Positions 5,489-11,910 of a DNA stretch of 11,950 nucleotides are shown here, piece by piece. Each line of letters begins with the position of its first letter. Position 1 is the stretch's first letter. A program made the translations under genes and the position numbers. Where the stretch lies: assembly GCA_946404705.1 (NCBI GenBank), contig CAMJES010000034.1:1-11950 (forward strand), in the 5' to 3' direction. Below the pieces are notes generated by a model that saw nothing but the letters and a program-made list of their open reading frames with translations, was not told the DNA's origin and made no database searches. The DNA is from an uncultured Ruminococcus sp. GTDB lineage: Bacteria; Bacillota; Clostridia; Oscillospirales; Ruminococcaceae.

Positions 5489-5824
5489 GTGTCGCATTAT
5501 TCCAGAATACGAGATTTAAGAGAGGACAGCGATAAAACCCAGCAGGAGATCGCAGATTACCTCGGAACATCATCGCAGCATTACGGAAAATACGAACTTG
5601 GACGTGCGGAGATACCTTTTGACCGTGCTATTATGCTTGCGAAATACTATAACGTCAGCCTTGACTACATTGCAGGACTTACAAATAATAAAAAAGGACT
5701 TGCGCCATCAGAACTTACGGACAGCCGACATGAGATAATCAAGCTTATTAACGGCCTTTCGGACGAAGAAAAACAGGACTTTGCAGTAATACTCAAAGCC
5801 CTGCTCGGTGAACTGAAAAAATAA
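5489..5824 (+). CDS. XRE-family (HTH_3) transcriptional regulator
   Basis: A lambda-repressor-like DNA-binding protein, probably regulating its own divergent region. Counting from the GTG at 5489 it has 111 residues: the HTH_3 domain covers about 6-60, with the helix-turn-helix at 17-39 (TQQEIADYLGTSSQHYGKYE), followed by ALAKYYNVSLDYIAGLT-type ending (here IMLAKYYNVSLDYIAGLTN) and a helical C terminus rich in charges (SDEEKQDFAVILKALL). A start at the ATG 5468 has no ribosome binding site, whereas AAGGAGG at 5471-5477 precedes the GTG by 11 bases, so the GTG is preferred. It lies divergent to the small-gene/amidase cluster, the classical arrangement for a local repressor. No peptidase or ligand domain is present, so the inducing signal is unknown. 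Confidence 0.9.
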   Translation: MSHYSRIRDLREDSDKTQQEIADYLGTSSQHYGKYELGRAEIPFDRAIMLAKYYNVSLDYIAGLTNNKKGLAPSELTDSRHEIIKLINGLSDEEKQDFAVILKALLGELKK

Positions 5825-5830
5825 TGAAAA

Positions 5831-5861
5831 AATGAGCAGGTAAAAAAGCTACCTGCTCATT
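5831..5861. terminator. bidirectional terminator between convergent genes
   Basis: A perfect 12-bp stem, aatgagcaggta (5831-5842) with tacctgctcatt (5850-5861), and a seven-base loop. On the minus strand it is followed by a U tract (UUUUC). On the + strand the downstream is U-rich but weaker (tctgttattc). It separates the XRE gene (+) from the 121-aa gene (-). Confidence 0.8.
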
Positions 5862-5903
5862 CTGTTATTCTCCCATCATATCAAAATGCCGCCTGTAACG
5901 TTT

Positions 5904-6015
5904 AGGAACCCGCTGATTAAAGTGCGCGTTCGTTTCGCCGTTTTGAAAAATGTACGAGTTTGCGCCTTTGAGGACATTTTGAAAAACGGCAGAAACGTAT
6001 TAATCAGCGGTTCCT
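5904..6015. repeat. 112-bp imperfect inverted repeat (MITE-like)
   Basis: The left end aggaacccgctgattaa (5904-5920) is the reverse complement, with one extra base, of ttaatcagcggttcct (6000-6015). The arms continue inward: left cgtttcgccgtttt matches the complement of the right arm, cgtttctgccgttttt, and then aaaatgt. The right arm covers the last four codons and stop of the 121-aa gene. Small size, terminal inverted repeats and no coding content fit a MITE-like element or a long hairpin RNA. No target duplication is obvious. Confidence 0.6.
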
Positions 6016-6369
6016 TGGAATTTCCACAGGCACATCATAGCCTATCGTTTTAAGCGCTTCGGGAATAATTTTCATTCCATCCTTGAAGAATTCCTCTATG
6101 CGCTTATCCTTGCGTGTTACGCTGCTGTAATCGGGCGGACATACAAAAGTCCAGTCTGCTCCCGAACGGTCGACCACAAGGCGGAAATACTTGTCTATAT
6201 CCGTATCGGAAAATCCTGCCTTGCGCAGCAGTATATGATGCTCAACAGCCTCGTCGATCCGGCTTATAATTACCTGCTCACCGTAAAAGGATATGAGTAC
6301 AAGAATCGGTTCGTCCTGCTCCATAGCCGCGGTTACGCTGTTTTCATCGGGGTATTTTATTATGTCCAT
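6004..6369 (-). CDS. hypothetical protein (121 aa)
   Basis: I do not recognise this protein. It reads as a compact soluble alpha/beta protein: an N-terminal MDIIKYPDENSV, strand ILVLISFYGEQVIIS, a helix with DEAVEHHILLRKAGFSDTDI, strand YFRLVVDRSGADWTFVCP, and a C-terminal helix ending FFKDGMKIIPEALKTIGY. There is no signal peptide or membrane segment. The ATG at 6369 has AAAGGAAA about seven bases upstream, and a promoter (TTGATT-17-TATAAT) lies at 6447-6475. Its final codons and stop lie inside the right arm of the inverted repeat 5904-6015, so the original C terminus may have been altered by an insertion. Coding call good; function unknown. Confidence 0.8.
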   Translation of the reverse strand: MDIIKYPDENSVTAAMEQDEPILVLISFYGEQVIISRIDEAVEHHILLRKAGFSDTDIDKYFRLVVDRSGADWTFVCPPDYSSVTRKDKRIEEFFKDGMKIIPEALKTIGYDVPVEIPRNR

Positions 6370-6446
6370 TCTGCGTTTCCTTTCCGTTATGTATTAAAGC
6401 ACTTGACAGCGATTTATAGTCGTTTGTGAACGCACCCTTTTATTTC

Positions 6447-6475
6447 ATTATAACTCATATATAATAAAAAATCAA
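6447..6475 (-). promoter_or_regulatory. sigma-A promoter for the 121-aa gene
   Basis: On the minus strand TTGATT (6475-6470), a 17-base spacer and TATAAT (6452-6447). It starts 10 bases downstream of the stop of the YqiA-like gene. The leader to the ATG at 6369 would be about 70 bases. Confidence 0.72.
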
Positions 6476-6484
6476 GAAATCCTG

Positions 6485-7003
6485 TCAGCACTCCGCAAGT
6501 ATCTCCCCGAAAAAGCTTTCCAAAGGCAATGTATCACCCGAATGTTTTCCGTCGGGAATGACCTTATAATGTCCGTCCCCGAGCAAAGCCGCCGTAAAGC
6601 CGTGAGTGTCCAGCACCTCGTCACAGCCGCCGACAATGGTGTGCGTTTTTGAAACGTCCAAACCCGAAAGCTCGCCGAACATCGGTATAAACGGCTTGAT
6701 ATTGCCCTCATATCCAAGCTTCGTAAGAGAAAGAAACGGCAAAAGGCACGGATTTATAAGTATTACGGGCATACCAAGCCTTGCGGAGATGACTGCCGCG
6801 TAAAATCCGCCTAAGCTTGACCCGACAATAAATCCGACTTTGATGTTAACAGCACACCGATAAAGCATACCGAGCGTTTCCTCGGGCGAAAGCTTGTCAT
6901 AATCAATATCGGGAGATATGACATCGCACCCGAGAGCCTTTAAAGCCTTGTAAGCGCTATTGTGAGGGCTGCCCTTGTAACCGTGAATGTTAAGTATAGT
7001 CAT
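6485..7003 (-). CDS. YqiA / UPF0227-like alpha/beta-hydrolase (putative esterase)
   Basis: A 172-residue single-domain alpha/beta-hydrolase like YqiA, which hydrolyses small esters in the enterobacterial protein; the substrate here is unknown. Visible features are the N-terminal ILNIHGYKGSP (oxyanion-side HG motif, H7-G8), the nucleophile elbow VGSSLGGFYA (S63), an acid in GGCDEVLDT (D128 or D132), and the catalytic histidine in GKHSG (H154). Length fits the family. There is no signal peptide. The ATG at 7003 has an AAAGG site upstream and starts 18 bases after the stop of the flavin-reductase-like gene, so the two are cotranscribed. Family and triad are fairly sure. Confidence 0.88.
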   Translation of the reverse strand: MTILNIHGYKGSPHNSAYKALKALGCDVISPDIDYDKLSPEETLGMLYRCAVNIKVGFIVGSSLGGFYAAVISARLGMPVILINPCLLPFLSLTKLGYEGNIKPFIPMFGELSGLDVSKTHTIVGGCDEVLDTHGFTAALLGDGHYKVIPDGKHSGDTLPLESFFGEILAEC

Positions 7004-7021
7004 TTGTTTTTTCCTTTGCGG

Positions 7022-7672
7022 TTATATCCCAAGTTCGGAGTAATCCTTGAACTTGCGCACAACGCCGATAGAGGTATCGTTCAGAACGCCGCTGTCTGGG
7101 TCGGCAGGGGAGTGAATGTTGTATAAATAGCCATTGTCACCGTATCTGCCTCCGTTTTTGCCGTTGTAGATATTGCTGTCCATCCATGCATTGACGACCT
7201 TCACGCACATAACAACGTGGTCGCTGTTCGGGAAAAGCTCCTTTTCCCACGCATATTCACACTCAAGATTTAGGAAACACTCCTCAACGAGCGGCGCATT
7301 GACCTTTCGCGCAGGCACAGCGGTCAGTCCTGCGCTTGCAAGCTCATCTTCGTCAAAGCTGTTGTGCATAACTGTCGAGTAGCATTTTGCATAGCTGTCC
7401 GCAGACATAAAGTTGATGACAAGCTGCTTGGTTTCGGCTATTGAGCTGTACATATGCGAGCATTTGTGTACGCTTGAAAAGATGCAGTAAAAGCCGTTTT
7501 CGCTGGAAAACGACAGCCATGACTGCATTGAGCCGTTGGACTTTCCATTGCTCTTATAGCTTGTAACGAGCGCAAGCGGCGACGGAATGGCTGTCAGAAA
7601 TTCAAGCCAATCAAAGCCGTAAAAATTGTTGCTTTTAAGTGCTTCGGGACATTCAAAAAATTCTTTTTTCAT
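7022..7672 (-). CDS. flavin-reductase-like FMN-binding protein
   Basis: A 216-residue protein of the flavin reductase / FMN-binding split-barrel type (Flavin_Reduct family). Supporting stretches are FLTAIPSPLALVTSYKSNGKSN (start of the barrel, with the I-P-x-P-x-x-L-V-T-S pattern), MQSWLSFSSENGFYCIFS, a following TKQLVINFMS (the common 'vvN' strand), and EECFLNLECEYAWEKEL with DHVVMCVKVV. Such proteins bind FMN and may reduce flavin or partner proteins; the specific reaction cannot be read from sequence. The ATG at 7672 has AAAGGCAGG about 10 bases upstream. It lies 70 bases after the AraC-type gene, in the same direction, and may be its target. A TATAAT (7705-7700) with a poor -35 lies in that gap. 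Confidence 0.85.
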   Translation of the reverse strand: MKKEFFECPEALKSNNFYGFDWLEFLTAIPSPLALVTSYKSNGKSNGSMQSWLSFSSENGFYCIFSSVHKCSHMYSSIAETKQLVINFMSADSYAKCYSTVMHNSFDEDELASAGLTAVPARKVNAPLVEECFLNLECEYAWEKELFPNSDHVVMCVKVVNAWMDSNIYNGKNGGRYGDNGYLYNIHSPADPDSGVLNDTSIGVVRKFKDYSELGI

Positions 7673-7742
7673 AGTGTTTTTACCTGCCTTTCTGCTTTGA
7701 TTATACCGTAAAACAAATCGTATGTATTGAAAAAATGCGACA

Positions 7743-8525
7743 TTATTTCGATAAAAAAGCAGTTGCCTGCGAGGGCAGCAGGGAATGGAACCGTTTGAAA
7801 TCTCTCAGCAGATGCGACTGATCCGAATATCCGAATTCCGCCGCAAGGTCGAGAGCGTTGTAAGGCTTCGTCCGCAGCTCCTGCCAAATCAGCTGATAGC
7901 GTATCAAGGAGGAGAGCAGCTTCGGCGATACACCGATTTTTTCGCCGAACGTCCTTTCAAGCTGACGTACAGATATCGCATTTGCAGCCGCCAATTCCGC
8001 GGTTTTTATTGTTCCCTTTGATACTATCATATCGTAAATGCTGTTCATAACATCGCTGTTCATTCTGCCGATATCAAGCCGTTTTAATAAGTATTCTTCC
8101 GAAGCCTTCGCACGGCTTTCCAATGTGCTTTCACGCATAATTTTCGGAAGCAGTTCGCGTCTTATGTCGGGGAAAAAGGCGGAAATGTCAAAGCTGCCGT
8201 TCCTTGTTCCCGAAAAGCTTTCTGCTGTGAATAAACAAGCCGACCAAGCGTAAAATCTTATCCCAAACTGCGAAACGGAGTGAGCCGCGGATAAATGTGC
8301 GGAATCGTCTATCGCGCAGAAGCCGCTGTCTGCGTATTCGCTGCCGTTGAAGCTGAAAACAATGTCCATGCAGGTATCGGGAATAATAAGAGCAGGCTTG
8401 TCGCATTCTTTCATCTCCCAAAAACAGCGGATAAAAGGCGACAGCGCAGCGGTAGGCTTGTACTCACAGTAGCCATTATATATCATTGCAGTTTGCGGAC
8501 GGTAAACCGATGTTAGGTCAAACAA
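7743..8525 (-). CDS. AraC-family transcriptional regulator
   Basis: A 260-residue regulator. The N-terminal part (14-150) resembles the DUF6597-type domain found on AraC proteins (YKPTAALSPFIRCFWEM, then IPDTCMDIVFSFNG, and FGIRFYAWSACLF). The C terminus (about 170-260) is an HTH_18 double helix-turn-helix: IKTAELAAANAISVRQLERT followed by FGEKIGVSPK, and LAAEFGYSDQSHLLRDFKRF. The start is taken as TTG at 8525 because AGGGGGG lies six bases upstream; the first ATG inside (8486) has no ribosome binding site and would clip the domain. It is read from a near-consensus promoter at 8546-8573. It may control itself and the flavin-reductase/hydrolase genes downstream. The effector is unknown. Confidence 0.92.
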   Translation of the reverse strand: MFDLTSVYRPQTAMIYNGYCEYKPTAALSPFIRCFWEMKECDKPALIIPDTCMDIVFSFNGSEYADSGFCAIDDSAHLSAAHSVSQFGIRFYAWSACLFTAESFSGTRNGSFDISAFFPDIRRELLPKIMRESTLESRAKASEEYLLKRLDIGRMNSDVMNSIYDMIVSKGTIKTAELAAANAISVRQLERTFGEKIGVSPKLLSSLIRYQLIWQELRTKPYNALDLAAEFGYSDQSHLLRDFKRFHSLLPSQATAFLSK

Positions 8526-8545
8526 ATTTCTCCCCCCTCGCCTAA

Positions 8546-8573
8546 ATTATATCATATCGGGAATAAATGTCAA
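8546..8573 (-). promoter_or_regulatory. sigma-A promoter for the AraC-family gene
   Basis: On the minus strand a perfect TTGACA (8573-8568), a 16-base spacer and a perfect TATAAT (8551-8546). The AGGGGGG ribosome binding site follows within 20 bases, so the leader is very short. Confidence 0.8.
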
Positions 8574-8656
8574 TCTTCCATAAACGCATTTTTGACACCC
8601 ATATTATCGTTTTTCAGTCGAAAATGCACCATTTTATATTAATACTAATAACATAT

Positions 8657-8697
8657 AAAAAAATCCTGCAAACCGCATCAATACACAGTTTGCAGGA
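8657..8697 (-). terminator. terminator of tRNA-Thr
   Basis: A perfect 10-bp stem, 8664-8673 with 8688-8697 (tcctgcaaac and gtttgcagga), with a 14-base loop. On the minus strand it is followed by seven U (A run 8657-8663). It starts eight bases beyond the tRNA CCA end. Confidence 0.88.
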
Positions 8698-8704
8698 ATT
8701 TTCG

Positions 8705-8780
8705 TGGAGCTGGAAACGTGACTTGAACACGCGACCTGCGCATTACGAATGCGCTGCTCTACCAACTGAGCTATTCCAGC
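8705..8780 (-). tRNA. tRNA-Thr (anticodon CGT)
   Basis: A complete 76-base cloverleaf on the minus strand. The acceptor gctggaa pairs with ttccagc, the discriminator is U, and CCA is encoded (8707-8705). The D arm contains agctcagttggtagagc. The anticodon stem gcgca/tgcgc encloses ttcgtaa, placing CGT as anticodon, which reads the threonine codon ACG. The T loop is gttcaagtc, close to the usual gttcgaatc. It has its own promoter and terminator and no neighbouring tRNAs. Confidence 0.96.
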
Positions 8781-8791
8781 GTTGCTATAAC

Positions 8792-8820
8792 ATTATACTA
8801 CAAATGAACAACATTGTCAA
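8792..8820 (-). promoter_or_regulatory. consensus promoter for tRNA-Thr
   Basis: On the minus strand TTGACA (8820-8815), exactly 17 bases, TATAAT (8797-8792): a perfect sigma-A promoter 11 bases before the mature tRNA 5' end. Confidence 0.92.
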
Positions 8821-8906
8821 GCCTTTTGGCATATTTTTTATAATTTTATTTTCAGATATCATTTGTAACCGAACGGTAAATTTTTTTTTCAAAAGAGCGG
8901 TTTCTA

Positions 8907-8935
8907 TTTACACAGCTCCCGATTTGCGCTATACT
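8907..8935 (+). promoter_or_regulatory. promoter for the histidine-phosphatase gene
   Basis: TTTACA (8907-8912), a 17-base spacer, TATACT (8930-8935). Transcription should start about 8942, leaving a short leader with the AAAGGA site. Confidence 0.65.
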
Positions 8936-8967
8936 AAATATAAGTATAATGCGAAAGGAATATGAAA

Positions 8968-9531
8968 ATGAAAATTTATGCCGCAAGACACGGTCAGACC
9001 GAGTGGAACCTTAACGACAGAATTTGCGGAAGAACCGATGTCGAGCTTACCGAAACAGGCAGACAGCAGGCACTCCTTCTTGCCGAAAAAGCCTATGAAA
9101 AAGGCGATATCGACCTTATTATCTGCTCGCCGATGAAACGCGCAAGAGATACCGCGCAGGCAGTCGCCGACAGGATAGGCTGCAATATCATAATCGATGA
9201 AAGGCTTATCGAGTGGGACTACGGCGACTTTGAGGGCAAGCACCGCACGACCGAAGGCTTCGCCGAAAACAAAATCGAGTTCGGCGTGAAAATGCACGGC
9301 GGCGGAGAATCCGTCCTCCAGCTTGCACACAGGGCTTACAGCGTCATCGACGACGTTATCAGAAACTACCCCGATAAAAACGTCCTGCTCGTCTGCCACG
9401 GCGGAGTCTGCAGGATAATCGAAACCTATTTCAACGACCTTACGACACACGATTATTCAAATTTCTTTATGGGCAACTGCGAATTGAGAGAATATGTCGT
9501 TCCCGAAAACGCAAAAATCCCGAAAAATTGA
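8968..9531 (+). CDS. histidine phosphatase family protein (GpmB / phosphoglycerate-mutase-like)
   Basis: A 187-residue histidine phosphatase of the phosphoglycerate-mutase-like branch. The signature AARHGQTEWN places the catalytic histidine at residue 8. Other active-site positions are R58 (CSPMKRARDTA), E82 (ERLIEWDYGDFEG) and H144 (LVCHGGVCR). The branch mixes true mutases and broad phosphatases; a role such as sugar-phosphate dephosphorylation is only inferred. The ATG at 8962 would be two bases from AGGA, too close, so the in-frame ATG at 8968 (eight bases away) is preferred. It has its own promoter, and its terminator overlaps the last codons. No signal peptide; cytoplasmic. Confidence 0.93.
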   Translation: MKIYAARHGQTEWNLNDRICGRTDVELTETGRQQALLLAEKAYEKGDIDLIICSPMKRARDTAQAVADRIGCNIIIDERLIEWDYGDFEGKHRTTEGFAENKIEFGVKMHGGGESVLQLAHRAYSVIDDVIRNYPDKNVLLVCHGGVCRIIETYFNDLTTHDYSNFFMGNCELREYVVPENAKIPKN

Positions 9532-9548
9532 CTTTTTTCGGGATTTTT
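9513..9548 (+). terminator. terminator overlapping the phosphatase stop codon
   Basis: aaaaatcccgaaaaa (9513-9527) pairs perfectly with tttttcgggattttt (9534-9548), 15 bp with a six-base loop that contains most of the TGA stop (9529-9531). The U tract is part of the stem. Because of its symmetry it would also work on the minus strand. Confidence 0.88.
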
Positions 9549-9561
9549 CTGCTTTTCCCCC

Positions 9562-9590
9562 TTGAAAAGAACGGATTATTATGGTACAAT
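9562..9590 (+). promoter_or_regulatory. promoter for the AGCS symporter
   Basis: TTGAAA (9562-9567), 17 bases, TACAAT (9585-9590), with TGG just before the -10 giving an extended -10. The leader to the ATG at 9624 is about 28 bases and carries AGAGG. Confidence 0.72.
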
Positions 9591-9623
9591 AATATACAAT
9601 AATGAAAGAAAAGAGGTAAAAAA

Positions 9624-11465
9624 ATGCAGTCATTTATCGACACCGTTTCAAATGTCAACGGTGCAATCAATGGTGTTGTCTGGGGCATACCTATGCTTAT
9701 CCTTATTATTTCAACAGGTATTTATATGTCTGTGAGAACGGGATTTTTCCAGATAACCAAATTCAAAACTTGGGCAAATGAAACATTTCTTGCAATTTTC
9801 AAAAAGAAATCCGTCACAAAGACCTCCGAGAAAAAGGCAATTACACAGTTTCAGGCTCTTTCGACCGCGCTTGCCGCAACTATCGGTACCGGTAATATCG
9901 CCGGCGTTGCAACGGCTATATGTATCGGCGGCCCCGGCGCAGTTTTCTGGATGTGGATATCCGCATTCTTCGGAATGATGACAAACTTCTCCGAAAATGT
10001 CCTCGGTATCTATTTCCGTAAGAAAAACGAAAAGGGCGAGTGGTCAGGCGGCGCAATGTACTATATCGAAGAGGGTCTGAAGGAAAGAAAAGGCTTGCGT
10101 CATATTGCCAAACCGCTTGCAGTCCTCTTTGCGATCTTCTGCGTACTTGCTTCGTTCGGTATCGGAAATATGGCGCAGGTAAACTCTATCTCCAGCGCAA
10201 TGAAATCCAACTTCAATATCCCGACTGTCGTTACGGGTATCGTCCTCGCAGTTATCGCAGCACTCGTTATTCTCGGCGGCATCAAGAGGATCGCAAGCGT
10301 TACGGAAAAGCTCGTTCCGTTTATGGCTGTGTTCTATATCATCGGCTGCCTTATCATCTTCGTGATGAATTTTAAGCATATTCCTTATGTATTCTCGTCT
10401 ATCTTCAAGAGCGCGTTCAGCTTCTCGGCTGTCGCAGGCGGAATAGGCGGCTATATCATAAAGCGCGCCGTTACAATGGGCTTTAAGAGAGGCGTTTTCT
10501 CCAACGAAGCAGGACTCGGTTCTTCCGTTATGGTCCACTCCGCATCGGACGTTAAGGAACCCGTTATACAGGGTATGTGGGGTATCTTTGAAGTATTTTT
10601 TGATACAATCATCGTCTGCACACTCACAGCATTCGTTATCCTCTCCAGCCCCGCAAATTCGCTCAGCTTTGACGAGGCTATGAACAATATCTCAACAACA
10701 CCGCAGTATTTCGAGATACATACCTCAGAGGACGGAGATGTCAACCTTATCGATTCAAATATCAATCCAAAGCTTATCATCGCATCGGATGACGCAGCAG
10801 AGGGTACATATACCGAGTATCCTGCAAAAACCGTCTATGGTCAGGAACTTTCCGTTAAGATAATGAATAAGGACAATGCAAGCAGCGAGGATGACTTCAC
10901 CTTTGCAAACGTTATGGAAATCCGCGGCGTCCAGTCAAAGGATGAGAGCGGAAACCTCGTAACGGACGAAAGCGGCAATCCCGTTATTTTTTCGGTAGAA
11001 ATAAATGAAGTAAACGGCGTTCCGCTCGTTACCTATGCATTCAGCCAAAGACTCGGCTCGGTTTCGGGTAAAATACTTGCTATCGCCATACTCCTTTTCG
11101 CATTCTCCACAACACTCGGCTGGTCGTTCTACGGTACAAAAGCTCTCGAATATCTCCTCGGAACAAAGGCTACATACGTCTATAAAGTCATCTTCGTGCT
11201 GTTTATAATCGTAGGCTGTACAATGAAGCTTGGACTTGCATGGGATATCTCCGATACGCTCAACGGACTTATGGCTATCCCGAACCTTATCGGCGTACTT
11301 TCGCTTTCGGGAATAGTATTTGCGATAACAAGGAACTATGTCCACCGCAGAATAAAGAAAGACGACGTAAATGCAGTACCGATGATCTCCGCATATTCCG
11401 ATATACAAGCAGAGCAGAGCGCAAAGCTTGAAGCGGACTATGCAGCAGAAAACAATAATGAATAA
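9624..11465 (+). CDS. alanine/glycine:cation symporter (AGCS) with large hydrophilic insert
   Basis: A sodium- or proton-coupled amino acid importer of the AGCS family in the cytoplasmic membrane. Signature stretches: ALAATIGTGNIAGVATAI (83-99) and GGPGAVFWMWISAFFGM (102-118), SGGAMYYIEEGL (141-152), then FSNEAGLGSSVMVHS (292-306), and after a gap AFSQRLGSV with LFAFSTTLGWSFYG (491-504). About ten hydrophobic segments are visible. The protein has 613 residues against about 450-490 usual. The extra length is a hydrophilic stretch of about 120 residues (about 343-467) between the helix ending TAFVILSS and the AFSQRLG segment, acidic and with a repeated DESGNxV. The tail after 575 is charged. 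Start ATG with AGAGG upstream. Monocistronic, with its own promoter. The preferred amino acid (alanine, glycine or other) cannot be decided. Confidence 0.95.
   Translation: MQSFIDTVSNVNGAINGVVWGIPMLILIISTGIYMSVRTGFFQITKFKTWANETFLAIFKKKSVTKTSEKKAITQFQALSTALAATIGTGNIAGVATAICIGGPGAVFWMWISAFFGMMTNFSENVLGIYFRKKNEKGEWSGGAMYYIEEGLKERKGLRHIAKPLAVLFAIFCVLASFGIGNMAQVNSISSAMKSNFNIPTVVTGIVLAVIAALVILGGIKRIASVTEKLVPFMAVFYIIGCLIIFVMNFKHIPYVFSSIFKSAFSFSAVAGGIGGYIIKRAVTMGFKRGVFSNEAGLGSSVMVHSASDVKEPVIQGMWGIFEVFFDTIIVCTLTAFVILSSPANSLSFDEAMNNISTTPQYFEIHTSEDGDVNLIDSNINPKLIIASDDAAEGTYTEYPAKTVYGQELSVKIMNKDNASSEDDFTFANVMEIRGVQSKDESGNLVTDESGNPVIFSVEINEVNGVPLVTYAFSQRLGSVSGKILAIAILLFAFSTTLGWSFYGTKALEYLLGTKATYVYKVIFVLFIIVGCTMKLGLAWDISDTLNGLMAIPNLIGVLSLSGIVFAITRNYVHRRIKKDDVNAVPMISAYSDIQAEQSAKLEADYAAENNNE
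10650..11024 (+). other. inserted hydrophilic domain within the AGCS symporter
   Basis: These codons (residues about 343-467) have no counterpart in a typical AGCS protein, where the two flanking helices are joined by a short loop. The stretch is acidic and polar, predicted beta-rich (LSVKIM, VIFSVEI), with a short tandem motif DESGNLVT / DESGNPVI at residues 440-455. Codon style looks like the rest of the gene, so it is not an obvious recent acquisition. The side of the membrane is inferred from the family as likely external. Confidence 0.65.
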
Positions 11466-11510
11466 TGCGTAATTCGTAATGCACAACAAGGTTGGGCATC
11501 GTAATTGCGT

Positions 11511-11596
11511 AATTGTTGCAGTACCCCAATTTGTCGTTAAAACCGCGAAGCGGACGAAAAGTTTCGCTCAAGCCTTTTCAAAGGCTTGCGAGGGGT
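11511..11596 (+). repeat. interspersed hairpin repeat, right copy
   Basis: Begins aattgttgcag, contains the 26-base block 11529-11554 that is identical to the reverse complement of 661-686, and closes with gcttgcgagggg (11584-11595), also present in the left copy. Its centre differs from the left copy and folds as caagccttt (11569-11577) with aaaggcttg (11580-11588). It is oriented opposite to the left copy. Confidence 0.75.
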
Positions 11597-11696
11597 CAAG
11601 GGGGCGAGCAGCCCCTTGTCGCTTCCGCAGAAGCGAAACTCCCTAAACCAGAGCGAAAGGCGCAGCAGCATTAAAACAAAAAAACAAAGGTTACAA

Positions 11697-11778
11697 AAGC
11701 GCAATTCACATAAAAAATTGTAAACAAGAAAAGTTTTGTCAAACAAAAACTTTCTAAACCGATTTGTGAATTGCGCTT
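11697..11778. repeat. inverted repeat with 14-bp perfect arms
   Basis: aagcgcaattcaca (11697-11710) is the exact reverse complement of tgtgaattgcgctt (11765-11778), with 54 bases between. The inner part also folds (aaagttttg with caaaaacttt, one bulge). The arrangement suggests a long branched hairpin or terminal repeats of a tiny element. Confidence 0.7.
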
Positions 11779-11806
11779 CATTCTATCCTAACAAAACAAA
11801 CTCTCC

Positions 11807-11851
11807 TCGGAGTGCAAACACACAAACGAAGTGCGTGTGTTTGCACTCCGA
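11807..11851. repeat. perfect 17-bp hairpin
   Basis: tcggagtgcaaacacac (11807-11823) pairs exactly with gtgtgtttgcactccga (11835-11851); the loop is 11 bases. No U tract follows, so this is not a standard terminator. Confidence 0.85.
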
Positions 11852-11861
11852 CTTCGCATTT

Positions 11862-11910
11862 AAAGCTATGCACGGGAAAACTTCAATTGTCGTTCCCCGT
11901 GCATAGCTTT
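11862..11910. repeat. perfect 15-bp hairpin
   Basis: aaagctatgcacggg (11862-11876) pairs exactly with cccgtgcatagcttt (11896-11910), with a 19-base loop. On the + strand it ends ctttt followed by catag, so a weak terminator role is possible. It follows 10 bases after the previous hairpin. Confidence 0.85.

Noticed and set aside
7669..7887. 72-codon minus-strand frame between the AraC and flavin-reductase genes
   Set aside because: It mostly overlaps the AraC gene in another frame and has no start signals.
8705..8780. tRNA-Thr as an integration site for a mobile island
   Set aside because: No integrase nearby and no duplicated tRNA 3' end found within the window.
10044..10538. Long open frame antisense to the symporter gene
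   Set aside because: The protein is a shadow of the codon pattern of the transporter, has no ribosome binding site and resembles no family.
11511..11910. CRISPR array
   Set aside because: The hairpins differ from one another, and there are no regularly spaced identical repeats and no cas genes.
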